The notes beneath the pieces are model-generated. The model made no database searches, was not told where the DNA came from, and saw only the letters and a program-made list of their open reading frames with translations. From contig CAZJWX010000013.1 of assembly GCA_964549915.1 (NCBI GenBank), positions 1 through 64,000 on the forward strand: DNA of 64,000 nt. The letters are read 5' to 3'. The DNA is from JAUZRW01 sp964549915 (GTDB lineage: Bacteria; Chloroflexota; Anaerolineae; Aggregatilineales; Phototrophicaceae). This document shows, one piece after another, positions 24,191 to 33,221 of this stretch (the first letter of the stretch is position 1; each line of letters opens with the position of its first letter). The position numbers and the translations under genes are program-made.

Positions 24191-25374
24191 AGCACGCCCT
24201 GGCTGCGCAGCGCTTGAATTTCATCCGCTGCGTAGCCGAATTCGTCGAGTACTGCCTCTGTATGTTCTCCATGCCGAGGCGGCGGCAGTGCAATCTGCGG
24301 CGGCGTGACGCTCAGGTTCAACGGCGACGCAACCATCTCCAGTGCGCTGCCTGAGGACAGGGCAACCTCCTGCACCATCCCCCGTTCCAGCACATGCGGA
24401 TCACGCAGCGCCTGCGCAACGGTCTGAATCGACCCCGCCGGAATACCGGCATCCAGCAGCAGAGAAACCCACTCACCGACAGTGCGTTCAGCAAAAACTT
24501 CCTGCAAAACCGGGATGAGCAGCGCCTTGTTCGCAACCCGCGCCGGATTGCTGGCGAAGCGCTCGTCTTCACAGAGTTCGGGTCGCTGAATCAAGTGACA
24601 GAGCAGGCGAAACTGGCGATCATTGCCTACCGCCACGACGAAGGCTCCATCACTGGCACGGAAGGTCTGATAGGGAACGATGTTCGCATGTTGATTTCCG
24701 TGGCGCTGCGGCGTCTCGCCGGAGACAAGATAATTGCTGGCGATATTGACCAATGCAGCGAGTTGGGTATCCAACAGTGAAATATCGATGAACTGCCCTA
24801 CCCCGCTGCGTTCACTGTGGCGCAGCGCCGCCAGAATGGCCGAAACGGCGTGCAGCCCTGCGATCACATCGCTGATCGCTACCCCCACTTTCGCTGGTTC
24901 ACCGTCAGCCTCACCGGTGATCGACATCAAGCCGCTCATGGCCTGCACCACATAATCATAGCCGGGGCGATCCCGGTACGTGCCCGTCTGCCCAAAGCCG
25001 GTGATGCTGCAGTAGACCAGGGCTGGATTGCTCTCGCGTAGCGATTCGTAGTCCAGGCCAAAACGAACCATCTGCCCGACTTTGAAATTCTCGACCACGA
25101 CATGCGACTGCGCCGCCAAATTGCGGACGATGGCCTGCCCCTGCGGATGTTTCAGATTAAGCGTGATGCTGCGCTTGTTGCGGTTCACGCTGGCGAAGTA
25201 CGCGCTCATCTCGCCCGTCCAGGGCGGCCCCCATTGGCGTGTATCATCGCCGCGCTGTGGATTCTCCACCTTGATGACCTCGGCACCCAGATCAGCCAGC
25301 ATCATCGTACACAGCGGCCCGGCCAACACGCGCGAGAAATCCAGCACACGCACCCCATCCATCGCCTTCGTCAT
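24187..25374 (-). CDS. Family III CoA transferase (CaiB/BaiF type)
   Basis: Predicted to move CoA between a donor thioester and a carboxylic acid. The 395 residues show the family pattern: VRVLDFSRVLAGP at the N-terminus, LGAEVIKVE, the RNKRSITLNLK block, and NFKVG, followed by the active-site region with SITGFGQTG and the DVIAGLHA helix. The open frame runs on far upstream against zwf, but that part has no plausible protein sequence. The ATG at 25374, just before the conserved start of the domain, is the credible start. Substrate is unknown; formyl-CoA, carnitine-type and dicarboxylate enzymes all share this fold. Confidence 0.92.
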   Translation of the reverse strand: MTKAMDGVRVLDFSRVLAGPLCTMMLADLGAEVIKVENPQRGDDTRQWGPPWTGEMSAYFASVNRNKRSITLNLKHPQGQAIVRNLAAQSHVVVENFKVGQMVRFGLDYESLRESNPALVYCSITGFGQTGTYRDRPGYDYVVQAMSGLMSITGEADGEPAKVGVAISDVIAGLHAVSAILAALRHSERSGVGQFIDISLLDTQLAALVNIASNYLVSGETPQRHGNQHANIVPYQTFRASDGAFVVAVGNDRQFRLLCHLIQRPELCEDERFASNPARVANKALLIPVLQEVFAERTVGEWVSLLLDAGIPAGSIQTVAQALRDPHVLERGMVQEVALSSGSALEMVASPLNLSVTPPQIALPPPRHGEHTEAVLDEFGYAADEIQALRSQGVL

Positions 25375-25456
25375 CTCTGCTCGCTTTCCTGTGCTCATCT
25401 GCCAGGGACCAACCATAGCCACGCACCCAGCAGAACGCCAGAGGCAGCCGCGGTTT

Positions 25457-25485
25457 TTGAGCATTCCGTGAGAGGGCGGTACAAT
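25457..25485 (+). promoter_or_regulatory. Promoter of zwf-pgl
   Basis: TTGAGC (25457-25462) and TACAAT (25480-25485) are spaced by exactly 17 bases, matching the sigma-70 pattern at four and five positions. The box lies 58 bases before the zwf ATG. Confidence 0.6.
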
Positions 25486-25543
25486 CGCGCCTGAACGACC
25501 TTTCAGCAATGCAGAGACCTGCACCTTCACGAGGACAACTTCG

Positions 25544-26983
25544 ATGAGCACAACCATCTTGATCTTCGGCGCTTCTGGCGATCTCACGCACCGCAAATTG
25601 ATCCCGGCACTGTACAACAAGTTCCACAAAGGGAAGCTCACGGGCGATTTCAACATCGTCGGCGTATCGCGTAGCAAGTACAGCCACGAGGAATTTCGCA
25701 CGTCCGCCCGCAAGGGCGTACAGGAATTTTCCGAGCACTTTGACGAGGGCACATGGGATTCGTTTGGCCCACGCATCCGGTACATCCCGGCGGATGCCAG
25801 CAAGCCAGAAGGCTTCGACGAGATCAAACAAGGGCTGGCGGAGATCGAAGAACCAGGTGCAAACCGCCTCTACTATCTCTCGGTAGCGCCCTTCCTCTAC
25901 GAGCCAATCATCCACAACATCGGCGCGGCAGGCATGGCGGCTGACGAGGGCGACTCGTGGCGGCGCATCATCATCGAAAAGCCCTTCGGCACAAACCTGG
26001 AAACGGCAAGGGCGCTGAATGCCGCCGTGCATCAGGTCTTTCGTGAGCATCAGGTGTATCGGATCGATCATTACCTGGGCAAGGAAACCGCCCAGAATAT
26101 CCTCTTCTTCCGCTTCGCCAACACGATCTTCGAACCCGTGTGGAATCGCAATTACATCGACAACGTACAGATTACCGTTGGCGAAACCGTCGATGTCGGC
26201 TCACGCGCTGGCTACTATGACGGTTCGGGCGTACTGCGTGACATGTTCCAGAATCACGTGCTGCAATTGATGATGCTGACCGCGATGGAGCCACCGTCGT
26301 CGTTCGATGCCAATGCCCTGCGCAACGAAAAGGTCAAAGTATTGGAGGCCATCAAGCCGATTCAGCCCAGAGACGCTGTGCTGGGACAATACGCAGGCTA
26401 CTTGCAGGCTGATGGCGTCAAAGAAGACTCCCGCACCCCAACTTACGCAACGGTCAGGGTGAACATCGACAATTGGCGCTGGAAAGGTGTCCCGTTCTAT
26501 CTACGTAGTGGCAAAGCCCTGCCCCACAAAATCACCAAGATCCTCGTCGAATTCAAATCGCCACCACATATGCTCTTCGACCTGAAGGACGGGGACAAGT
26601 TCGCGCGCAATATCCTCTCGCTCTGCATTCAACCGGATGAGGGCATTCACCTGCAATTTGAAGCCAAAATCCCTGGCAGCGCACAGGCATTCCGGTCTGT
26701 CGATATGGATTTTCACTATCGCGACGCTTTCGACGAACCCCTCTCAGACGCCTACGAGCGCTTGATCCTGGACGCCATCAACGGCGACCCGTCGCTTTTC
26801 ACGCGCAGCGATGAGATCGAAAAAGCCTGGGCGCTCTTCGATGACCTGATCGCGCACTCGGAAGCACCCGACTCGCCGCGACCCGCCACGTACCAACCCG
26901 GCACCTGGGGGCCAGAGGAAGCGGTGGTATTCCTCGCCAACGATTCGCGCCGCTGGCGCACCAGCGGCTGCATCCACGAATGA
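25544..26983 (+). CDS. zwf: Glucose-6-phosphate 1-dehydrogenase
   Basis: First step of the oxidative pentose phosphate pathway: glucose 6-phosphate plus NADP+ gives 6-phosphogluconolactone and NADPH. The 479 residues show the dinucleotide motif GASGDLTHRKL at the N-terminus, EKPFG, and the substrate-binding signature RIDHYLGKE with His176. The length fits bacterial Zwf. It has its own promoter and is followed after nine bases by pgl, which makes the next step. It may feed NADPH to the thioredoxin reductase and carotenoid reactions encoded nearby, but that is a general link. Confidence 0.96.
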   Translation: MSTTILIFGASGDLTHRKLIPALYNKFHKGKLTGDFNIVGVSRSKYSHEEFRTSARKGVQEFSEHFDEGTWDSFGPRIRYIPADASKPEGFDEIKQGLAEIEEPGANRLYYLSVAPFLYEPIIHNIGAAGMAADEGDSWRRIIIEKPFGTNLETARALNAAVHQVFREHQVYRIDHYLGKETAQNILFFRFANTIFEPVWNRNYIDNVQITVGETVDVGSRAGYYDGSGVLRDMFQNHVLQLMMLTAMEPPSSFDANALRNEKVKVLEAIKPIQPRDAVLGQYAGYLQADGVKEDSRTPTYATVRVNIDNWRWKGVPFYLRSGKALPHKITKILVEFKSPPHMLFDLKDGDKFARNILSLCIQPDEGIHLQFEAKIPGSAQAFRSVDMDFHYRDAFDEPLSDAYERLILDAINGDPSLFTRSDEIEKAWALFDDLIAHSEAPDSPRPATYQPGTWGPEEAVVFLANDSRRWRTSGCIHE

Positions 26984-26992
26984 GGACTGGCG

Positions 26993-27742
26993 ATGCCTGA
27001 AGAATGGAGCAACATCAAGATTCAGCCCGACAAAGCAACGCTGGTGCGCTACACTGCCGAGCGGATCGTGCGCATGGCAACCGCGACGCTGCAAGAGAAT
27101 GATACGTTCAGCATTGCGCTTTCAGGAGGGTCTACTCCGCGTCCGGTCTACGAGCTGTTGGCGACTGAATACGCATCGTATGTCGAGTGGGATCGCATCC
27201 ACCTCTTCTGGGGGGACGAGCGCTGTGTACCGCCTGATGACGCGCAAAGCAATTATCATATGGCGCGGCAAGCCCTGATTGACCGCGTGCCGATTCCGGA
27301 AGCGAACATCCATCGGATGCGTGGCGAAGACGAGCCTGAACGAGCAGCGACCGCTTATGAGGCCGAACTCCAGGGCTTCTTTGGCACAGTTGGCACAGAT
27401 GGAGAGTGGTTCGACTTGACGCTGTTGGGCATGGGCGATGACGGTCACACCGCATCGCTCTTCCCCGGCACGAAAGCGTTGCACGAACGCGAGAAAATGG
27501 TGCTGGCGCATCACGTACAGGCCAAAGGCGATTTGTGGCGCCTCACGCTCACCGTCCCGGCGATTCTGCGCAGCGCCAACATCATGTTCCTGATTGCTGG
27601 CGAAGACAAAGCCCCGGCCTTGCGCCAAGTCCTGCACGGCAATCATGCGCCTGATACGTATCCCAGCCAGTTGATCGCACGCAGCGACCATCCGCATATC
27701 ATTTACGCCCTCGACGAAGCTGCTGCCGCTCAACTGGATTAA
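26993..27742 (+). CDS. pgl: 6-phosphogluconolactonase
   Basis: Hydrolyses 6-phosphogluconolactone to 6-phosphogluconate. The 249 residues carry the SugarP_isomerase-like Pgl fold, with ALSGGSTPRPVYELL near the N-terminus, FWGDERCVPPD, and the catalytic-region block LGMGDDGHTASLFPG. It is nine bases downstream of zwf and surely shares its transcript. A hairpin at 27750-27771 follows directly. Confidence 0.95.
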   Translation: MPEEWSNIKIQPDKATLVRYTAERIVRMATATLQENDTFSIALSGGSTPRPVYELLATEYASYVEWDRIHLFWGDERCVPPDDAQSNYHMARQALIDRVPIPEANIHRMRGEDEPERAATAYEAELQGFFGTVGTDGEWFDLTLLGMGDDGHTASLFPGTKALHEREKMVLAHHVQAKGDLWRLTLTVPAILRSANIMFLIAGEDKAPALRQVLHGNHAPDTYPSQLIARSDHPHIIYALDEAAAAQLD

Positions 27743-27749
27743 ACTTTCA

Positions 27750-27771
27750 GGGACGGTCTGCGGATCGTCCC
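27750..27771 (+). terminator. Hairpin after pgl, possible terminator
   Basis: GGGACG (27750-27755) pairs with CGTCCC (27766-27771) and the stem extends inward to nine pairs with a four-base loop. It begins eight bases after the pgl stop. No T run follows, so termination is likely but not certain. Confidence 0.45.
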
Positions 27772-27808
27772 AATCGTGGCATATCCCCGTACCAATCAGC
27801 ACTCATCC

Positions 27809-27817
27809 TGCTATAAT
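27809..27817 (+). promoter_or_regulatory. Extended -10 promoter of the pyr operon
   Basis: TGC followed by a perfect TATAAT (27812-27817), 37 bases before the pyrB ATG. No good -35 box is visible. The short leader leaves no room for a PyrR-type attenuator. Confidence 0.6.
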
Positions 27818-27854
27818 CTGAGTGAAACCCCTCGTGCCAACGAAGGAAGGCTCT

Positions 27855-28928
27855 ATGAGCAGCGACTCAAACATTGGCGAGAACCCCCTTGCGCCCAGTG
27901 CGCACCGCTTCACTTACGTGCCCCCGCGAATCGCAGGCGATTTTCGTGGCAAACACATCATCTCCGTTGAGCAGTTCGAACGGCGCGACCTGGAGATTCT
28001 GTTTGATGCAGCGGTCTCGATTCGCCGTCGACTGCGTCAGATGGATCGCGGCTTGATGGAAGTCTGCTCCGGCAAGGTGATGGCCTCGCTCTTCTTCGAA
28101 GCCAGCACACGCACGGATATGTCGTTCCAGGCAGCCATGCGCCGGGTCGGCGGCGATGTGGTCATGGCGAGCAATGGCGTGCGCTTCTCGTCGATGTACA
28201 AGGGCGAGAGCATCGCAGATACGATTCGCGCGGCGGGTTGCTACGCCGATGTGGTCGTGCTGCGCCATCCCCAGGTCGGATCATCCTACGAAGCGGCGTA
28301 CTACCTCGATCTTCTCAACGAGCGCATCGTCAACCCAACGGTGGTGATCAGCGGCGGCGATGGCATCGGTGAGCATCCAACGCAAGCTCTGCTCGACATG
28401 TTCACGATTTTCGACGCAAAAGGCAGCCTGGATCATCTGACCATCACGTTGGTCGGTGACCTGCGCAACGGGCGAACCGTGCATTCGCTGGCGAAGCTGC
28501 TGGCCTACTATCGCCCCAGCGGAACGAGTCTGTGCTTTGTCTCGCCAGAAAGCCTGCGCATGCCCGCCGACATCCTCGAAATGCTCAGGGCACTCAATAT
28601 CGAAGTCACCGAAACCGAAGACCTGCATGAGGTGTTGGGCGAAAGCGATGTCCTCTACTGGACGCGCGTTCAGGAAGAGCGCTTTGAGAATCGCGAAGAG
28701 TACGAGCAAATTAAAGATGGCTTCGTGATGCTGCCAGCATTGCTGGAGCAGGCTCCGCAGACCTGCGTGCTGATGCATCCCCTACCGCGCAAACACGAGA
28801 TGGGCACGCAGCACGATCACGACATCCTGGATGCAGACCGACGCGCGATCTACTTCGAGCAGATGGAAAACGGTATGTTCGTGCGTATGGCCCTGCTCGC
28901 GAAAGTGCTGCGGGGAGCTTATGTCTAG
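27855..28928 (+). CDS. pyrB: Aspartate carbamoyltransferase catalytic chain
   Basis: Joins carbamoyl phosphate and aspartate in pyrimidine synthesis. The 357 residues include the carbamoyl-phosphate motif ASTRTDMSF, the HPTQALLD block and the aspartate-loop region before HPLPRKHE. I start at the ATG at 27855, which has AAGGAAGG 5 bases upstream, rather than the GTG 33 bases earlier. An N-terminal extension of about 30 residues precedes the usual domain. No regulatory chain (pyrI) is present. The stop lies 8 bases inside pyrC. Confidence 0.95.
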   Translation: MSSDSNIGENPLAPSAHRFTYVPPRIAGDFRGKHIISVEQFERRDLEILFDAAVSIRRRLRQMDRGLMEVCSGKVMASLFFEASTRTDMSFQAAMRRVGGDVVMASNGVRFSSMYKGESIADTIRAAGCYADVVVLRHPQVGSSYEAAYYLDLLNERIVNPTVVISGGDGIGEHPTQALLDMFTIFDAKGSLDHLTITLVGDLRNGRTVHSLAKLLAYYRPSGTSLCFVSPESLRMPADILEMLRALNIEVTETEDLHEVLGESDVLYWTRVQEERFENREEYEQIKDGFVMLPALLEQAPQTCVLMHPLPRKHEMGTQHDHDILDADRRAIYFEQMENGMFVRMALLAKVLRGAYV

Positions 28929-30000
28929 AGTCATTCGCATCCCGGCCTTGCTTGATCCACATACGCACCTGCGCGACCTGGATTGGACACACAAAGCGAC
29001 CTTCGCCAGCGAGACCGCTGCCGCCGTTGCCGGGGGATACTGGGCCGTCTTCGATATGCCCAATACGCCACCGAACACGACGACTCGCGGTACGCTCGAC
29101 ACCAAACTGGCACGTCTGGATGCCGCTGCCATCTGTGATTTTGGCGTCTACGCTGGTGCTTCACAAGACGATAACACGGTGCACTATGCGACGATGGCGA
29201 CGGATACCTGCGGCTTGAAGATCTTCAACAACTCAACGACAGGCAATCTGCTCATTGAAGATCAAGCCACGCGGCGCAGGCACTACGAAGCCTGGCCTGC
29301 TACACGCCTGATTGCCGTCCACGCGGAAGAAGAAACTATCCTGGATATCCTCGATCTGGTGCGAGAGACGGGCAAACGCACACACTTCCTGCACATCAGC
29401 AGCGCACGAGAGATCAACTACCTGCGCGAGGCAAAAGAAGCGGGCTTGCCCATCACCATCGGCGTTTGCCCCCATCACCTCTACCTGACAGAAGCCGATG
29501 TGCATAGGCTCGGCGGCTACGCCATGATGAAACCGCCGCTGAAGACACAGACGGATGTCGCTGCACTCTGGCAGGCGATTCAGGATGGGCTGGTAGATGT
29601 CATCGAGAGCGACCACGCACCCCATACCCGGGCCGAAAAAGAGGAGCACAACCCCGCCTATGGCGTCCCCGGATTGGAGACGACGCTGTCGCTGATGCTG
29701 ACTGCCGCCGCCGAAAATCGCGTTTCGCTCGAGCAAGTCATCGCGATGGTCAGCGAGAATCCGCGACGCATCTGGGGGCTGGATGCACCGCCAGAGACCT
29801 ACGCCCTGGTTGACCTCGATGCGACCTACACTATCGATAACGCGAAGCTGTGGACACAGGCAGGGGCATCACCCTTCGATGGCGTAAGCGTTCGCGGGAA
29901 AGTACTGGAGACCTGGATTCGTGGTACTCAGGTCTACGATGGGGAGCGAGTGTTGGTAGAGCCTGGTTTCGGCAACAACCTCTTTGGAGCCAATTCATGA
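28921..30000 (+). CDS. pyrC: Dihydroorotase
   Basis: Closes carbamoyl aspartate to dihydroorotate. The 359 residues show the zinc-binding LLDPHTHLRD motif near the N-terminus, a PxPPNTT loop, HISSARE and the ESDHAPHTRAEKE block with the catalytic Asp. The start is the ATG at 28921, inside the end of pyrB, with GGGGAG just upstream; an upstream extension in the same frame is antisense-like and not credible. It ends in a four-base overlap with pyrD. Confidence 0.94.
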   Translation: MSRVIRIPALLDPHTHLRDLDWTHKATFASETAAAVAGGYWAVFDMPNTPPNTTTRGTLDTKLARLDAAAICDFGVYAGASQDDNTVHYATMATDTCGLKIFNNSTTGNLLIEDQATRRRHYEAWPATRLIAVHAEEETILDILDLVRETGKRTHFLHISSAREINYLREAKEAGLPITIGVCPHHLYLTEADVHRLGGYAMMKPPLKTQTDVAALWQAIQDGLVDVIESDHAPHTRAEKEEHNPAYGVPGLETTLSLMLTAAAENRVSLEQVIAMVSENPRRIWGLDAPPETYALVDLDATYTIDNAKLWTQAGASPFDGVSVRGKVLETWIRGTQVYDGERVLVEPGFGNNLFGANS

Positions 30001-31124
30001 ACCCACTGAGGCACGTCTTCCTGCATGCGAATGCGGTGGGTTACCGTGTGGTGCGGCCTTTCATTTTCCGGCGATCAGCACAGCAAGCGCACGAATCGCT
30101 GCTGAAACTGCTGGATTGGGCCGATGAGTCCCCGCAGGCACATGCAATTGCCCAAATTGCACACATATGTGCTTTCAAGGAGAACCCGGTGCAGGTTGGC
30201 GGAGTCCGCCTGCCACATCCCTTCATCCTTGCGGCAGGTTTCGTAAAGGGTCACGGCTTCGCGGACGAAGAGGCAGCGCTGGATGCCGTGAAACATGGCA
30301 TGAATATCATTCCCGGATGGCGCAGCGTGCCGAAATTGCTGGGCGTTGTAGAGTTCGGATCGTTCACACGGCACCCTCGGCTGGGCAACCCCGGCACGGT
30401 CATCTGGCGCGATCCGAGAACACATTCGACACAAAACCGCGTCGGATTGCGGAATCCCGGCGCGGAGGCCGCAGCAGCCTTCTTGCAGCGCAATATCACT
30501 GCGTTACCGCTGGTTTTCGGCATCAACATCGCCGCCGGTCCTGGCGTTGATGACGACGAACAAGCCGCGCAAGAAGTGGCGGAGGCCGTACACGCCTTCT
30601 TGCGCCGCAGCATCGCCCCGAACTGGTTCACGCTCAATGTGAGCTGCCCCAATACGGAAGACGATCCAGAGGGTCAGCAGACCGAAACAACAACGCGCCT
30701 ATTGTGTCGCGAGGCACAAGCACAAATTGCTGCTGATGGCTACAGCACACCACTGTGGGTCAAGATCAGCCCCGGCTTGAGCGCAGAGCAATATCACATC
30801 CTGCTGCGCGTCTTCGCGGAAGAAGGAGTCCGCGCAGTAATCGCGACCAACACGTCAGGACAACCCGCGCCGGATGGCTCCGGGTTGCAGGCGGGTGTTG
30901 GTGGCGGGCGCTTATCAGCGCACAGCCTGCAAGCGGCGGACATTTTGCTGCACGAGAAAGCAGCGCAAGGCTATCGGGTTGATGTCATTGGCTGTGGTGG
31001 AATCGACACAAATGAGCAATATTTGAAGTACAAAGCACGCGGTGTACAGGCCGTGCAGTACTGGTCGGCGCTGGTATACCGAGGGCCGTTCGCTGCTGCA
31101 CTCATCGAAAGTGGTGTCGTATGA
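29997..31124 (+). CDS. pyrD: Dihydroorotate dehydrogenase
   Basis: FMN enzyme oxidising dihydroorotate to orotate. The 375 residues, with an N-terminal helical extension (about 1-60), have the size and layout of the membrane-associated class 2 enzyme that passes electrons to quinone. Conserved blocks include PFILAAGF, NVSCPNTEDD and VKISPGLS. The position of the catalytic base carries Cys, as in class 1 enzymes, where class 2 normally has Ser. The start is the ATG at 29997, overlapping the pyrC stop by four bases; earlier in-frame codons lie inside pyrC. Confidence 0.92.
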   Translation: MNPLRHVFLHANAVGYRVVRPFIFRRSAQQAHESLLKLLDWADESPQAHAIAQIAHICAFKENPVQVGGVRLPHPFILAAGFVKGHGFADEEAALDAVKHGMNIIPGWRSVPKLLGVVEFGSFTRHPRLGNPGTVIWRDPRTHSTQNRVGLRNPGAEAAAAFLQRNITALPLVFGINIAAGPGVDDDEQAAQEVAEAVHAFLRRSIAPNWFTLNVSCPNTEDDPEGQQTETTTRLLCREAQAQIAADGYSTPLWVKISPGLSAEQYHILLRVFAEEGVRAVIATNTSGQPAPDGSGLQAGVGGGRLSAHSLQAADILLHEKAAQGYRVDVIGCGGIDTNEQYLKYKARGVQAVQYWSALVYRGPFAAALIESGVV

Positions 31125-31756
31125 AGCGAGAGGTGGCTCGCGCCCTCCTGGAAATCGGCGCGGTGGGGTTCAGTCTGGAACATCCGATTACGTTCAAGTC
31201 CGGTATACTGTCGCCTGTTTATGTCGATAACCGTCGCCTGCCCTATCATCCGCAGCAGTGGCACACGATCATTGAGGGATTCCGTGAACTGTTGAACGAA
31301 AGTGGCACCTCATATGACATCCTCGCAGGGGTTGCCGTGGGTGGGGTGCCGCATAGTTCCGCATTAGCCTATGCCCTGCGTGTGCCGTCCGTGTTCGTGC
31401 GCAAGGAAGCAAAGGGGCATGGTAAGGGGCAGCGTGTTGAAGGCGGTGATGTGAGGGGAAAGCGAGTCATCCTGATTGAAGACCTGGTGACTACTGGCAG
31501 CAGCAGCTTATCTGGCGTGCACGCGCTGCGAGAGGCCGGAGCCGTCGTCGAAGACATCTACGCGATTGTGCAGTATGGATTTGAGCAAGCACAGCGCAGC
31601 TTCCAGGACGCGAAACTAAACCTGCACACCCTGACCAGCTTCGCGTTCATCTTGAGCGAAGCCCTGGCAGCCGGATTCTTCAACGAACAGCAAAAAGTTA
31701 TCCTCGAAGATTGGTTCACTGATCCGCATGGCTGGGCACGGCGACAGGGGCTGTAG
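31121..31756 (+). CDS. pyrE: Orotate phosphoribosyltransferase
   Basis: Adds PRPP to orotate to give orotidine monophosphate. The 211 residues include FKSGILSPVYVDNR, VRKEAKGHGKGQRVEG (the catalytic loop with Lys residues) and the PRPP-binding block VILIEDLVTTGSS. It overlaps pyrD by four bases and abuts pyrF without a gap. Confidence 0.95.
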   Translation: MKREVARALLEIGAVGFSLEHPITFKSGILSPVYVDNRRLPYHPQQWHTIIEGFRELLNESGTSYDILAGVAVGGVPHSSALAYALRVPSVFVRKEAKGHGKGQRVEGGDVRGKRVILIEDLVTTGSSSLSGVHALREAGAVVEDIYAIVQYGFEQAQRSFQDAKLNLHTLTSFAFILSEALAAGFFNEQQKVILEDWFTDPHGWARRQGL

Positions 31757-32554
31757 ATGAGTATCATTGATAAGTACAACCAGCGTGCCGATGCCGTGAA
31801 TTCTTTGTTGTGCGTCGGCCTGGATAGTGCAATCGAGCGCATTCCAGAGCCATTCGCTGGCAGCGAAACCCCACAATTCGATTTCAATCGCCACATCATC
31901 GAGCAGACGCACCCATTCGCCGCTGCCTATAAGCTCAATGCCGCTTTCTACGAAGCACATGGCGAGCAGGGATGGCGAGAAATGGCGCTGACCGTCGCCT
32001 ATCTTCGCAACGAGCATCCCGGCATCTTCACGATTTGTGACGCCAAGCGCGGGGACATCGGCAGCACCAGCGAAGCCTACGCGATGGCAATCTTCGATAA
32101 AATGGGATTTGACAGCGTGACGCTCCAGCCCTATCTGGGGAAAGAAGCCTTAATGCCCTTCCTACAGCGGGAGGACAAAGCCTGTATTATCCTCTGTCGT
32201 ACATCGAATCCTGGTGCGGGCGAATTTCAAGATTTGCTGGTAGAAGGCGTGCCGCTCTGGCAGAAGGTCGCCGTGCAGGTTGCGGAAGACTGGAATCTGT
32301 ACAGTAACTGCCTGCTGGTGCTGGGCGCGACCTACCCGGACGAAATGCGCGTGGTGCGCTCGCTGGTGGGTGACTTACCCTTTCTTGTGCCGGGCATCGG
32401 CGCACAGGGAGGCAATGTGCAGCAAACGGTCGAGGTCGGGGTGAACAGCCAGGGTAAGGGGCTGTTGATCAACTCTTCGCGGGGGATCATCTTCGCGGAC
32501 GACCCCGCGCAAGCAGCAAGAGAACTACGAGACGAGATCAACGAGTACAGGTAA
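31757..32554 (+). CDS. pyrF: Orotidine 5'-phosphate decarboxylase
   Basis: Last step of UMP synthesis. The 265 residues belong to the longer (type 2, mycobacterial/archaeal-like) form, with LCVGLDSA at the N-terminus, the catalytic ICDAKRGDIG motif, TLQPYLG and a closing LINSSRGI block. It starts one base after the pyrE stop, completing a pyrB-C-D-E-F set. Confidence 0.95.
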   Translation: MSIIDKYNQRADAVNSLLCVGLDSAIERIPEPFAGSETPQFDFNRHIIEQTHPFAAAYKLNAAFYEAHGEQGWREMALTVAYLRNEHPGIFTICDAKRGDIGSTSEAYAMAIFDKMGFDSVTLQPYLGKEALMPFLQREDKACIILCRTSNPGAGEFQDLLVEGVPLWQKVAVQVAEDWNLYSNCLLVLGATYPDEMRVVRSLVGDLPFLVPGIGAQGGNVQQTVEVGVNSQGKGLLINSSRGIIFADDPAQAARELRDEINEYR

Positions 32555-32557
32555 ACC

Positions 32558-33181
32558 ATGGAAGAATTTTTCCAGAATCTGCAATTGCTCTTCCTGCTGG
32601 CCTGCGTGCTGCCGCTGATCGTGCTGGTGGTGTTGTCGATCTTGATTTTCTGGTTCGGCAAGCGCTGGGTTGCAGATTTCGTGGAGCCGGACGCAGAGAA
32701 GATGCAGCAGCGCTTGACAGCGATGCAAGCACGCAAGCCACAGGCACAGCGCAGTGATCTGGTGCGACAGGTGATGCGAGAAGAAGCCTTCAAATGTGGT
32801 ATTGTTGGCGCTGTTACTGGCTTCGGTGGCTTCGTTACCCTACCGATTACTTTGCCCATTGATCTACTGCTGACCGCGCGGTATCAGACATCAATGGTGA
32901 GTTTCATCGCACGAGCCTATGGTTACGAGAATACGATGGAAAACCGGGCTGCGACCTATGCAGTGATGACCGGGAGCACGCAGGTATCGCGGGTGTCGCT
33001 GCGCTTGATCCAGCGCTACTTGCCCCGTGTGATCGGCAAGTCCTTCTCGAAGTTGATTCCGGTGTTCGGCGCGTTGATCGCCTTCGTGGTGAATTATCTG
33101 CTAGCGCGAGCCTTGGGGAATCTGGCGGTGCGCTGGTACGAAAACAAACCGCGCCAGGAAGTGCTGGCGGAGGTGGCCTGA
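32558..33181 (+). CDS. EcsC-like membrane protein
   Basis: A 207-residue protein with an N-terminal membrane segment (about 9-33), a charged helix, and a region (about 75-200) resembling EcsC-family proteins: GAVTGFGGFVTLPITLP followed by a helix and YGYENTMENRA. Function is not established; EcsC proteins are linked to membrane transport and stress. It starts three bases after pyrF and is probably cotranscribed. A link to pyrimidine synthesis is not obvious. Confidence 0.72.
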   Translation: MEEFFQNLQLLFLLACVLPLIVLVVLSILIFWFGKRWVADFVEPDAEKMQQRLTAMQARKPQAQRSDLVRQVMREEAFKCGIVGAVTGFGGFVTLPITLPIDLLLTARYQTSMVSFIARAYGYENTMENRAATYAVMTGSTQVSRVSLRLIQRYLPRVIGKSFSKLIPVFGALIAFVVNYLLARALGNLAVRWYENKPRQEVLAEVA

Positions 33182-33221
33182 ACCCTATTTTTCGGCATAA
33201 TCCGTTCGCGCCAGCCATTGA

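Noticed and set aside
25375..25827. N-terminal extension of the CoA transferase by 151 residues
   Set aside because: It runs antisense to the start of zwf and its promoter and has no protein-like features; the family begins at the ATG at 25374.
29850..29996. N-terminal extension of PyrD inside pyrC
   Set aside because: The frame overlaps pyrC coding sequence, and the ATG at 29997 forms the usual ATGA overlap.
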